A stretch of 64,000 nt of DNA from Eleusine coracana subsp. coracana. Lineage: Eukaryota > Streptophyta > Magnoliopsida > Poales > Poaceae. The position numbers and the translations under genes were made by a program. Position 1 is the stretch's first letter; each line of letters begins with the position of its first letter. Positions 12,257-23,851 of the stretch are shown here, piece by piece. The notes below the pieces were generated by a model, which was not told the origin of the DNA, searched no databases, and saw only the letters and a list, made by a program, of their open reading frames with translations. Location: positions 6,758,001-6,822,000 of the forward strand of contig CM064422.1 of NCBI GenBank assembly GCA_032690845.1, read 5' to 3'.

Positions 12257-13734
12257 TGTAAGCTTCATGACCATTGATGATGGGGTCCCTAAGGTATGAA
12301 TGTTTTGGTGATAGATGACAACTATGAAATTGTGGGCTAATATCTACATGAGTGTTGTCTGTGCAGGAATCATCTCTAAACTCTATTATAAATCATATAG
12401 ATGATGGTTTCCTTGGCAATTGATGATAATGACCACAAGCATGGAGGCTTGATGAGCTTGATGGAGTCCAAGGGTTGATGAAGATGGATCAAGGCTAAGG
12501 ACAAGCTATGGAGCAAGTGTTAGGGCTTTGAGTCTATAGGAAAAACCGGACTATCAAGGGGTTATAGGTCATTTCCCATAGGTCATGTCTAGTCGATGAT
12601 GTGCATGAATGCTCGGAAAAATCACAGGCACTAGGTGATGGTGGAGAAGCCAAGAAGCTGTTCGGAGAAGCCGGGAAATGAAGTCAAGCGAGGACGAGAA
12701 GTTTCAGCTTCTGGACGAAGTGACCGGACAGAGAGGTCAGTGGTGAACGGACTGTACGGTCACTAAGAGGTTTTGTCCGGAGCCTACATCGAGCAGCGAA
12801 GAAACTGCCAGAGTTGAAGTTTGTAGAGACCGGACGGTCCGGTCTATAGACCGGATGGTCTGGTTTGTACAAGTGACTCTGGGCAGCGAGGAAGCAAGCG
12901 CTAGAAATGTTTCTGGACTGGAGACAGAAACGGACCATACAGTCCGGTCAATAGAAGTCAGCAAAAGGGTCAGAGCCGTTGGAGCTGAAGTCTGCAGTGA
13001 CCGGACAGTCCTGTCAGTAGGCCTAGAAAACTGATTTCATGGAGCAACGGCTAGTTCGAGGTTGGAAGGCTATATAACTTTGGTGTTGAGGTCTTGGAGA
13101 CCTCTCTTGGCCAGTGGAATACCTGAGAGCATTTGGTAAGGTCCAAAAGGAAAAGAAGAGTGCACTAGGAGGAGATATTGCATATCTTGAGAGTGCTAGT
13201 GGAGAGTAACTTGAGCATCTTGCACATCTTAGGCTAGGGTGTCCTTGAGGGTGTGATCTAGGCTGTTACTCTTGGTCTATGGTGAGACCTAGACCGGTTA
13301 GGTGTCGGTGATCGAGCCTATCGTAATTGATTGTGAAGGTCATCACACATTTGTACATAGTTTGAGCCCGCCGGTGAAAGGAGCATCAATAGTGAGCACC
13401 CGTGTTGGCTCGAGGAGTCCGGCAAATTCTCGAGGGAAGCGAGCTTGTGCCTTGGGGCAGCAGTGACGCGCACCATGTCTTCACTCCGGGAGTGATTGCG
13501 GGCTCGTGGGCAAGAACTCCACATTGGTGGCAGGAGGGACCGGAACTCTGGCGGGAGGGGTCCAACAAAGAGTAGGGGAAGGCGCCATCCTTCTGAGACC
13601 TCGGGAAAAAAAATCATGAGCATTCCTTGACCCCTCTTTACTATTTTATATTTGTGTGCTATAGTTGATAGGGTGACTTGTGCTTGCATAGACTAGTGTG
13701 TTTAGCTTGCACATTGAGTACTCATCATGAACAC
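12257..13734 (+). mobile_element. Solo LTR (c), first part (family of LTRs a and b)
   Basis: It begins TGTAAGCTTCATGACC, preceded by atact (12,252-12,256). The rest of the LTR resumes at 20,734 and ends CTTACA at 20,879, followed by atact (20,880-20,884), a perfect TSD across 8.6 kb. Palindromic GACCGGACGGTCCGGTC units lie at 12,717-13,020. It is split by the CRM-like gypsy element. Confidence 0.85.
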
Positions 13735-14657
13735 TAATGTGAACAAGGGTTCCCGATCTTCTGAAAGGTTCTAGATATGTTGATTTGGTCAGAGGCGACA
13801 CACAAATCGATCCGGCTTCAGAACAACACGTTCTAAACCCCGCAATCATAGCACGACGTCTCATCTGGTTATCAACCGTTCAAGATCGATTGACCTTGCC
13901 GAGAAGGCTAATCCCTGCCTGTAAATCAAGAACACAAGCAAGAACAAAGAAGAATGCAACACAATTGTAGATGTACGATTAAACTCACGAAGTTGGGGTC
14001 TCACAAACCGATGAACGGCGACATTGTTTATGAACAGAATTGGTCTAAGCAAAACCCGAACCCTAATGGTGCAGCGGCGGCTGTATATTAAGACCCTAGG
14101 GTTGTGCAAAACCCTCTGGATGCGCCTCTAATTGGGCTCAACTAGATACAAAACCCAAAGGCCAAAAACAGGCAACGCAGCACCAAAACAGATTTTGGGC
14201 ACTCTCTTGTTTTAATTATTTCCGATGACTCCTGATGAATTTTGACATGAAACCAGTGGCATTGGAAAGGTCTTCTTCTTATCTTTCCATGCATATGTAG
14301 AACGTTCAAATCCGAGTCCATGTGCATCCTGGGCTTCCGTTTTAGTGCAGACTGGTCCTGGGCCCTGAAACAGACTCGAAGTCGATTTTGGTTGGGCCTC
14401 CACCTTGTCTTCCACGTCCTTGCTGGTCCTCCATGTCTCCAAGTCCTTCTCCCATCATCTTCTGGTCCTCTCCATGGTTTCTAATTACAATATAATCATT
14501 AGGTAGCAAACCATTCTTAAAAGTGACATATGATGAAGAATGTAGGAACGAGCTCACCTCTAAATTTAATCGTCATGCACGAGCTCTAGTCATTGGACCT
14601 TGCAAGTCCAGAATTGGAGGAGTGTTGCACGTATTCTTGGAAGTGATGTCCTCATCA
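13735..14657 (-). mobile_element. 3' LTR of CRM-like gypsy element (923 bp)
   Basis: This is homologous to 19,808-20,728. The element is flanked by aacac (13,730-13,734 and 20,729-20,733). On the minus strand the LTR begins TGATGAGGACATCACTTCC. The pol reading frame runs about 28 codons into it, to 14,573. Both traits fit the centromeric-retrotransposon (CRM) chromovirus lineage. A TATA-like box lies near 14,083-14,091 on the minus strand. By eye, about 15 differences from the other LTR fall in the first 190 bp. Confidence 0.85.
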
Positions 14658-15802
14658 TCCTCCCCCTCTTGAAGTGGAGTCATCCTCGACTCAAGTTCAT
14701 CATCTTCTCCCAAGTATGGTTTTAAATTCGAAATGTTAAAAGTAGGACTAACCCCGAACTCGGAAGGCAACTCAAGTTTGTATGCATTATCATTAATCTT
14801 TTTAATTATTTTGAATCGACCATCAGCTCTAGGCATCAATTTAGACTTTCTCAATTCTGGAAATCTATCCTTCCTCAAGGGTAACCATACTAAATCTCTT
14901 ACATTAAGCTTTACTTCCTTTCTACCTTTACTACCAGCAATTTTATACTTTTCATTCATCTTTTTAATGCTAAGTCTAGTAGTCTCATGCATTTGCAAAA
15001 TAAATTCAGCACGCTCCTTAGCATCATCATGAACTCTCTCATTAATAGGTAGAGGAAGTATATCAAGTGGAGTACGAGGATCAAAACCATACACTACCTT
15101 GAAGGGACTTACCTTGGTAGTAAAATGTGTTGCCCGATTATAAGCAAACTCAACATGAGGCAAACATTCTTCCCATTGCTTCAAATTTTTCTTCAAAATA
15201 GCTCTCAACATAGTGCCCAAAGTGCGGTTCACAACCTCAGTTTGTCCATCAGTTTGTGGGTGACAAGTTGTGGAAAATAGCAACTTTGTACCCAAATTAT
15301 TCCAAAGTGTGCGCCAAAAGTGACTCAAGAATTTTGCATCACAATCTGAAACAATAGTAGAAGGCATACCAAGTAAACGTACAATTTCTTTGAAAAAAAG
15401 GTCAGGAATATAACTAGCATCATCAGTTTTATGACATGATATAAAGTGTGCCATCTTAGAAAATCTATCCACAACAACAAAAATACTCTCACTCCCCCTC
15501 TTAGTCCTAGGCAGTTCTAAAATAAAGTCCATAGAAATATCCGCCCAAGGAATAGAAGGAACAGGAAGTGGCATGTATAAACCATGTGGATTCAAGCAAG
15601 ACTTAGCTTTTTGACATGTAGTGCAACGAGCAACAAAGCGCTCAACATCTTTTCTCATCCTTGGCCAAAAGAAGTGTGTGGTCAAAATATCCAACGTCTT
15701 CTTGGCACCAAAATGACCCATCAATCCACCTCCATGCGCCTCCTGTGTGATCGTTTTTGGTACAGGCCAGCTCTTTATGGCTTTAATTTTTGCCTCATCC
15801 AC
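14573..15802 (-). pseudogene. CRM-like integrase with C-terminal tail (RNase H deleted)
   Basis: After 20 residues of the RT connection (ending KSWPVPKTITQ) the frame jumps straight into the integrase zinc-binding domain (HGGGLMGHF...C-TC). The whole RNase H domain is missing by an in-frame deletion at about 15,742. The catalytic D, D and E positions are visible in DFILELP, IVSDCDAKF and GQTEVVNRTL. The C-terminal tail (FKIIKKINDNAYKLELP... then GPMTRARA) ends inside the 3' LTR. It is in the same frame as the upstream protease-RT section, separated only by a TAG at 15,812-15,814. It could at best act with proteins supplied in trans. Confidence 0.85.
14658..14675 (-). other. Polypurine tract of CRM-like element
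   Basis: The minus strand reads ACTTCAAGAGGGGGAGGA directly inside the 3' LTR. This is the expected plus-strand primer site. Confidence 0.7.
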
Positions 15803-15811
15803 CTCAATTCC

Positions 15812-17179
15812 CTATGGGGTCACAACATAGCCAAGAAAAGAGACTCGATCCATGCAAAAGGTGCACTTCTCAAGGTTACCAAATAAACGTAAATGATTCA
15901 TATATTCATCTATGGATTTGCTATAAATTAAGATATCATCAAAGTAAACTACCACAAATTTGCCAATGAAAGCTCTTAAAACCTCATTCATCAAGCGCAT
16001 GAAAGTACTAGGTACATTAGTTAAACCGAAAGGTATTACTAACCACTCATATAATCCGAATTTGGTTTTGAAAGCAGTTTTCCATTCATCTCCAAGTTTC
16101 ATTCTAATTTGATGGTAGCCACTACGCAAATCAATTTTAGTGAAAATTATAGCACCACATAACTCATCAAGCATGTCGTCTAGCCTAGGAATAGGATGAC
16201 GATACCTAATAGTAATATTATTAATGGCTCTACAATCTACACATATACGCCAAGTATCATTTTTCTTATGAACCAAAAGTACAGGAATAGCACAAGGACT
16301 AAGTGATTGACGAACATACCCACAATCCAAAAGGTCTTGAACTTGTCGTTGTATCTCCTTAGTCTCCTCAGGGTTGGTCCAATAAGTAGCATGGTTTGGC
16401 AAAGTAGCACCTAGAATCAAATCAATTTGATGCTCAATCTCTCTCAAAGGTGGCAACCCTGGGGGTGTCTCAGCTGGGAACACATCCTCATACTCCTGCA
16501 AAAGGTTAGTGACAGCAGGAGGCAAAGCACTAGAAGCAATATCATAGAGCGAAAACAAAGCTTGTTTGCATATAAAAGCATAGCAAATATCATCATTAGC
16601 AGAAATTTCAGCAAGCTCAGATTTTGTTGCAAGACATGAACGACCTTGTAATTTAATTCCAGCACCCTTAGAACTTGAAGAATCATTAACATTACTAGGT
16701 GTAGAATCAGAATTGACAGGTTGCTGAATTTCAGGACCTTTATTTTTCAAATTAGCAGCTCTTTCTAAATCAGCTTGTACAATTTCCGCAGGGGTCATTG
16801 GTAACAATGTAATTTTAGTTCCTTTATGCATAAAAGTGTACTTATTACTTCTATCATGGTGTATAGCATTATTATCAAATTCCCAAGGTCTACCCAATAA
16901 AAGTGAACATGCTTGCATGGGTACGACATTACAATCAACAGAATCCACATAAGAACCAATGGAAAAAGGAACTCTGCAAGTTTGGTTTACCTTAGCTTTT
17001 CTAGAGTCATTTAACCATTGAATATAGTACGGATTTGGATGTGGGCATGTGATCAAAGCAAGCTTATTGACCACATCAGAACTCACCAAGTTATTGCAGC
17101 TCCCTCCATCAATGATGACACGTGCTCGGCGGTTCTTGATGACAAAGAAAATCTGGAACAAGTTGTGGCGCTGCATCAT
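15812..17179 (-). pseudogene. CRM-like protease and reverse transcriptase
   Basis: The first 100 residues hold a retropepsin-like region with catalytic VIIDGGSCNNLVS. A linker and then the RT domain follow, with KIDLRSGYHQIRM and the active-site motif VVYFDDILIYSKS near the C-terminal end. The ATG at 17,179 is an artefact of a nearby stop, because the same frame continues upstream into gag. The chromovirus gag-pol is normally one long frame, and here all blocks from 18,607 to 14,573 share that frame. A TAG ends this block at 15,812, where Gln (VTPQGIEV) is the expected residue. Confidence 0.85.
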
Positions 17180-18607
17180 CTCGAGCTGCTGAACTTGTGT
17201 GCTAAGGACATGCTAAACAATAATGTTCATGTATCCCGTGGTGTCTCCGCCTCCAAGGAAGAGGTCACTGCTAGTGGCAGCGACATCCTCCTCATCATCT
17301 TCCACATCGGAGGTGCTCATGTAACCACCATCGTCTGTCACCACATATGCCCGCCTATATGGGTAATCTTTCTACACATGACCAAGTCCATGACAGCGGT
17401 GGCACTGAATCCCAGTAGTGCGTCCCGTCAAAGCGACAGAGGAAGCACTACTAGTTGGTACCTGCATAGAATTTTTACCTGAGTGGGTTGATCTTGGTGT
17501 TGCAGAAACAACACTGGCGCCCATGGCAGCTGGTAGGGGTGGCCGGAAAGATGGCTTAGGCAGCCCCGAAGTCCCCGTCGGTCACGGTGGATACGTGGTA
17601 CAACTGCTGGATTTGTTGTACGCCTCAAAAGACTAGAAAAGTCCCTGCGATTCTTTCTCTGCAAGCATAGCATACTGAAAACACTGGTTGAGGATATAAA
17701 ATTCTTTATAATCAAGTATGTCCTAAATTTCTTTTCTCAAACCAGAATAAAAGCGACAAATCTGATCCTCTACTTTTTCAACTACAGCACAACGAATTAA
17801 ACCTTTCTGAAGCTCACTAAAGTACTCCTGAACAGTTTTATCTCCTTGATCTAAGCACTGCAGTTTATTATGAATCTCTCTATAAAAAGAAGGAGGAACA
17901 AAACGATCACGCATTGCTACCTTAAGTTCTTCCCAAGTAGTAGGCAAATCAGTTTCAACGGCTAGACCACTCCACTAAACAATAGCGAAATCCTTAAACT
18001 CACTAGTGGCTTGTCTAACTCTATGTTGTTCAGGAACAAGTTGGGCATTAAATTTTTGCTCTACAGTCATCTCCCAATCAAGATAAGCATCACCATCATA
18101 TTGACCCGAAAACGAAGGAATGAAAAATTTAATTTTAGCATACGGATCATCAGGAGCACGACCATGATTGTTACCTTGTGGCCGACGGTTGTGGTTGTGG
18201 ACACCACCCATACCTTGAGTGTTACGGTTCAAATGACACCGTAATTTCGCTGTCCTTGTAGCAGCCCTATCCATGGTGCCATCAGCAGCATACACCGTGT
18301 CTTCATCCAGGTCATCTTCTTCATTGTTGTTGGGGAGGGTGTCGTTGGTCTTGTGAGCAGTCTCCAACTCGACAACCTAATCAGTGAGCTTGGAGACCCG
18401 CTTCTCCAACCGCTCAATGCTTTCTCCAATGTGAAGCTTGCTGACCACATCAGTAACGGCTCTGGTGATCGTCTCTGCCAAATCACTATGAGCAGCCTGC
18501 AAAGCTTTCTGGAGCTGCTCTTGGCTCACGTACTCAGCAAATTTTGAGGGTGAAGACACCTCTCCATCATCGCTTCCTACCATCAGAAATACTAAAATAG
18601 GAAACAA
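17180..18607 (-). pseudogene. CRM-like gag
   Basis: The N-terminal part (18,607-18,380) is helical. The middle (18,367-17,975) contains IKFFIPSFSGQYDGDAYLDWE, typical of gag in this clade. The core continues at 17,947-17,723 (WEELKVAMRDRFVP...). A zinc knuckle CHRCHGLGHV-KDYPYR lies at about 17,404-17,350, with Tyr in place of the last Cys. All blocks lie in one frame with pol and are separated only by stop codons, nearly all TAG. Confidence 0.8.
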
Positions 18608-19786
18608 ACAGTGAAGGTTATCCCAAGAAAACAGCTAAGCAGTGGTGCCTCTCAACACAGCAAAAGAAAACTCCTTACAAAGCTCTTACAAAGTTCTGAA
18701 AAGCAAAGCAAAGGATACCAAGGAGGTGTGTTCCACGATTGCAAGGGTCACAAAATAACCTATGTGCTGTCCAGAAGAAATATGTAGAGCTAGGAAGGCC
18801 AAATATATATATGTGAGTGGCACACAAATCAAAAATAGATAGTAAAGCTGAATAAGTACCCAAGTATCTTATCCCTAGTTACTAGTCTAAGTATGTTCTA
18901 GAACAGTAGTGATAGCAAAGTAGAAACAAGGAGACAAAGGCACGCAGGCGATAATAGGGGGCTAAGTGTAAAACAGCCAAATCCAGAAATTTCAGGGGGG
19001 CTAGATATAGCACTAGTAGAAATCCCAAATTTCTTTTTTTCTTTTGATATTTTTATCCAACTCACCAACAATGTTGGAGAATCCACAGAAAATTTCAGCT
19101 CAAACAGACGTAGGATGTGGCCTACAGAAAATCTTAAAGTTTTAGAAAACGTCACGTTTCAACTTGAATCAATTTTTTCTTTATCGTCCCGATTTTTTTT
19201 GAATTTTTTGACGAGGGCACAGAATGCCCAGCCTAGTGTGGGTATGCTCAACTTTGAGTCAATAATCTTTTGTAAAAGTTTCAGCTAAAATAGATAACCG
19301 AGCAAAAAGTTATGCCCATTTTATCAAAGTGGGGTCGGAGTCGGTTTTCTAGAAACCCAAGTCGGGTTTGGGGTCGGGTTTGGAATCGGGTAGGATTTAT
19401 TTTTGGCGGCGTGGAGGCAGCGGAAAGTGGAATTTGTGGGGATTGGTCCAGGGTGTTGACGGTGCGTTTAGGGTGAGATTAGGGTGGGGCTAGGCTAGGT
19501 GTGTTGATCAATCAACCCTAGCGTAAAAAGGCAACAAAACAGAGGATGGTGAAAGGAATGGCGGCTAGGGTTGCAAGGAAAACACTACTGATGACAAAAA
19601 CACAAACTAAACCAGTGACTAAACAAGAACTAGGGCACAAACTCAATACTACGGACTCTGAAATTGAAATATCCAAAGGCTAAACACGTGGTTATGGGTG
19701 GAGAGAAAATTTTTTGGGCTTTTCTGTGGATGATAGGATGAACACAAAACAAAATTAACTAAGGATAGTGCGAACCTGACGGTGCA
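18608..19786 (-). other. Leader of CRM-like element
   Basis: This is untranslated sequence between the PBS and gag. I see no further genes in it. Confidence 0.6.
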
Positions 19787-19805
19787 CCTGAAGCTCTGAT
19801 TATCA
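19787..19805 (-). other. Primer-binding site of CRM-like element
   Basis: The minus strand reads TGATAATCAGAGCTTCAGG, two bases inside the 5' LTR. The related element at 40.8 kb has TGGTAATCAGAGC, close to the initiator-Met PBS with one extra A. Confidence 0.5.
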
Positions 19806-19807
19806 CT

Positions 19808-20728
19808 TGATGTGAACAAGTTCCCAATCTTCTGAAAGTTTCTAGATATATTGATTTGGTCGGAGGCGACACACAAATCGATCCGGCTTCAGAACAACAC
19901 GTTCTAAACCCCGTAATCGTAGTACGACGTCTCCTCTAGTTATCAACCATTCAAGATCGATTGACCTCACTGAGAAGGCTAATCCCTACCTGTGAATCAA
20001 GAACACAAGTAAGAACAAAGAAGAATGCAACACAATTGCAGATGTATGATTAAACTCACGAAGTTGGGGTCTCACAAACCGATGAACGACGACACTGTTT
20101 ATGAACAGAATTGATCTAAGTAAAACCCGAACCCTAATGGTGCAGTGGCGGCTGTATATTAAGACCCTAGGGTCATGCAAGACCCTCTGGACGCGCCCCT
20201 AATTGGGCTCAACTAGATACAAAGCCCAAAGGCCAAAAACAGGCGACGCAGCACCAAAACAGATTCTGGACCCTCTCTTATTTCGATGATTCCCGATGAC
20301 TCCGGATAAATTTTGACATGATACCGGCGGCATTGGAAAGGTATTCTTCTTATATTTCCATGCATATGTAGAACGTCCAAATCCGAGTCCGTATGCATCA
20401 TGGGCATCCATTTTAGTGCAGACTGGTCCTGGGCCCCAAAACAGACTCGAAGTCGGTTTTGGTTGGGCCTCCACCTTGTCTTCCACGTCCTTGCTGGTCC
20501 TCCACGTCTCCAATTCCTTCTCCCATCATCTCCTGGTCCTCTTCATGGTTCCTAATTATAATATAATCATTAGGTAGCAAATCATTCTCAAAAGTGACAT
20601 ATGATGAAGAATGTAGGAACGAGCTCACCTCTAAATTTAATCGTCGTGCACGAGCTCTAGTCATTGAATCTTGCAAGTCTAGAATTGGAGAAGTGTTGCA
20701 CGTATCCTTAGGAGTGATGTCCTCATCA
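19808..20728 (-). mobile_element. 5' LTR of CRM-like gypsy element (921 bp)
   Basis: This is the partner of 13,735-14,657 and ends next to the TSD aacac (20,729-20,733). The full element spans 13,735-20,728 and is inserted in solo LTR (c). Confidence 0.85.
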
Positions 20729-20733
20729 AACAC

Positions 20734-20879
20734 TAGCATGTATAGGGTCTTGGCCTACTAGAATTGCTTAGGTTGCAACAATTGTTAGGTTCTATTGGCG
20801 TGAAACTAAAGTATTTGGATTTGTTGTTGACTACCGATTCCCCCCCCCCCCCCCTCTCGATAGGCTTTCGATCCTTACA
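20734..20879 (+). mobile_element. Solo LTR (c), second part
   Basis: This is the right-hand end of the LTR that starts at 12,257. It starts tagcatgtatagg, matching the equivalent part of LTR (a), carries a run of about 14 C, and ends GATCCTTACA followed by the TSD atact. Confidence 0.8.
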
Positions 20880-22736
20880 ATACTCCCACAAGAAGTGAAC
20901 CCAAATTCCAAATAGTCCATAGCCTCATGATACCTCACCTAGCTCAAGTTCCACATCAATCATGAGAGAAGAGGATAGCATTTAACCCTCTACAAGAAAC
21001 CAAGACAACTCATCACATACTATCCAATCACATCAAGAACCTCCCGTAAAACACAATGCAATCACCAAAGCTCATCCTCATGAGTTTGTCCTTGGCAGTC
21101 CATCACAAGGGATCAAGACTAGAAAAAATCAATACAAGCCCAACTATGTCACCATTGATGAAGAATAAGAAGCAAATGTAGCTCTTGAGAACTTCTCATT
21201 TGTCTCAATGATAAAAACGACAACCATTGATGAAGCTATGTAAGATCACAAGTGAGTTCTAGCCATGCAAGAAGAGGTTAACAACTTTGAGAGATGCAAA
21301 GTATGAAAATTAGTGAAGAGGACCATTGGACATAATGTGGTAGGCTCAAAGTGGGTGTTCAAATATAAGCAAGATGAACGAGGCTTAGTGGTAAAGAACA
21401 AGGAGAGGCTTGTTACTAAGGGATACTATCAAATGGTCAGAATTGACTTTGAATAAACCTTTGCACCAGTGGCTCGTCTTAAGGCAATTCAGTTTCTTCT
21501 AGCTTATGCATCACATCATGGATTCAAGCTCTTCCAAATGGATGTCAAGAGTGCATTCTTGATCGGAGAAATCATTGAAAAGGTGTATGTTGAGAAACCA
21601 CTTGGATTTGTAGATCCTAAGTTTCCAAACCAAGTATACAACTTGAAAAAGTCTCTTTGTGGACTTAAGTAAGCACCAAGGGCTTGGTATGAAATTTGTT
21701 CGGGGCTTTATCATCAAGGATGGATTCACTATTGGGAGCATTGATAGTACACTCTTCACAAGGCATGTTGGGAAGGACCTCTTTGTATGCCAAATCTATG
21801 TGGATGATATAATCTATAGGTCAACCAATAAGACTTTCAACCAAGAGTTCCGGGATCTAATGACTAAGGAGTTTGAGATGTCTATGATTGGAGAGTTGCA
21901 TGTGTTCCTAGGATTTCAAATCAAGCAAATGAAGGAGGGCAACTTCATATACCAAGAAAAAATACAACAAAGACATACTCAAGAGATTCAACGAGGAAAA
22001 TTGAAAGCCCATCAAGACTCCAATGTCAACAAGAAAACCATTGGATATGGATGAGAAAGGAAAAATCGTGGACATCAAACTATATAGATCAATGATTGGT
22101 TCTCTTCTATATCTCACCGCAACAAGACTGAAAATCATGTTTAGTGTATGCTTGTATGCACGATATCAAGCTAACCCCAAGGAATCTCATATGCAAGTCG
22201 TATGGAGTATCTTAAGATATCTCAAGTACACACCTACCTTGGGATTATGGTACCCAAGAGGAACTGGATTTGAGCTTGAAGGGTACTCAGATTCAGATTA
22301 TGTGGGATGCAAAGTGAATAAGAAGTACACCTCAGGAGGTTGTCACTATATTGTCTTGGAGCTCAAGAAGCAACATTCAGTAGCTCTCTCTGCTGCCAAA
22401 GCGGAATACTTGGTAGTGGGAGCATGTTGTGCACAACTTCTTTATCTACGCCAAATGCTCTCGGACTATGGTCTCAAGTACACATGCATGCCACTATATT
22501 GTGATAGCAAATCCGCAATCAAGATGGCGCTCATGCAAGGAGAACATGGTCATGCAAAACACATCCAAGTCAAACATCACTTCATAAGGGACTATGTTGA
22601 GAAGAAGGATATCGAGTTGATACATGTGAGGACACAAGAACAATATGTGGATATCTTCACGAAGCCACTTGATGAGAAGACCTTCAATAAGCTAAGGGGA
22701 GAAATCGACGTTCTCGACCTTTCAAACTTCACGTGA
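20880..22736 (+). pseudogene. Copia reverse transcriptase and RNase H (continuation of 11,588-12,256)
   Basis: The sequence resumes the Copia polyprotein at the linker (EFVLGSPSQGIKTR). RT follows: KWVFKYKQDERG (about 21,350), then FKLFQMDVKSAFL (21,520) and IYVDDIIY with an intact YVDD (about 21,800). RNase H follows with YSDSDYVGCKVNKKYTSGGC at about 22,290-22,345, and a conserved end (VDIFTKPLDEKTFNKLRGE). Several stops and shifts (for example 21,241, 21,669 and near 21,960) inactivate it. The last 237 codons (22,023-22,733) are uninterrupted. Confidence 0.85.
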
Positions 22737-23851
22737 AGTATCCTTTGAGCTTGTTCTTGAAAATAATGTAAATTATCTTAAGTGCATGTTTTCTTGTTTA
22801 TGTCTTTTTTTGTGTTTGTTTCTCTCTCTTTTTTAGGTCAACTTTGGACCTCGTTGAGAGAACAATGGACATGGTAAAAGCTTGGTAGGAAGAACATGGG
22901 TGACCAAGGCTTTGATGAAAGATCCATGAGTAAGCTTGAGAAGGGAGAAACTCGATGTCGACATTTGGTTTGTAGTTTTTCTCTTGCTTTCTTTCTTGCA
23001 TCATATTTCATGCATTATTGCATTTGTATTGAGATACCAAACATGCTATGAAGCATGTATCCAGGGATAGTTGTGTATTCACGATATGAGTATATGACTC
23101 CTTAGATCATCATATAGCAATCCTTGTGCATCATGTCATTAAGACATGTTCAAACGAGCTCCGAGGTTAACATACTCACACTATTCAAAGACAAGTGTCT
23201 CATACATTCCCAATACACTAACTAACCCCTTTCTCCATTCATGAGCAAATCAGAAGCTTATGCTAAAGGAGGAGATCACAAAGAAGAGGCAAACCACTGA
23301 GAAAGGGGGAGTATTCATCACATGTACTCTTATACATATCTCTTGAGTTTTTCAAAATACTTGTCCACATCCCATACATTTCACATCTTGGTAAACTTTT
23401 TGGTTCATAGATGACCAACAGGGAGAAAATAGACATATAAATGACCAAGCAAGAGATGGGCATAGATGGACATATAAATGATCAAGCAAGAGATGGACAT
23501 AGATGGACATCATAAGGGGAGGAAATGGACATCATAAGCTAAATATGATAAGAGGAGCAATGGAGTACATCAAGATTATCATCTAACTTGACTCCATGGG
23601 CTGCACTATATGAGCACATCTACAACGACGCCATGAACTTGTGCAATTCATAGTGAAGTAGACTCCCTAATCTACATCATGCATACTTCAAGGAGGAGAC
23701 TAATTCCAAGTTAAGGACCAAGGTAATAATCTCATTTCTTTTCTTTTCCATGGTTCCTTGGTTTTGGTCGAGTGCCTTAATTCTCCTTCTTTTTTAATGG
23801 TCTTGATCATTATAAGTAGTGGTTGTCACCTATCACCAAAAAGGGTGAGAT
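22737..23851 (+). other. Non-coding region between Copia pol and 3' LTR, with PPT-like tracts
   Basis: No env-like ORF is visible. Purine-rich PPT-like tracts occur near 23,300 (GAAAGGGGGAG), 23,515 (AAGGGGAGGAAATGG) and 23,690. The true PPT, AAAAAGGGTGAGAT, abuts the LTR at 23,852. Multiple PPT copies upstream of the 3' LTR are described for Sireviruses. A 37-bp tandem repeat lies at 23,432-23,505. Confidence 0.6.
23432..23505. repeat. 37-bp tandem repeat, two units
   Basis: The unit begins GACATATAAATGACCAAGC. Partial third and fourth units (gacatcataagg) follow. Confidence 0.75.

Noticed and set aside
12684..12964. Overlapping minus-strand ORFs of 84 and 75 codons rich in RPDRPV repeats
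   Set aside because: They are translations of the palindrome array in solo LTR (c).
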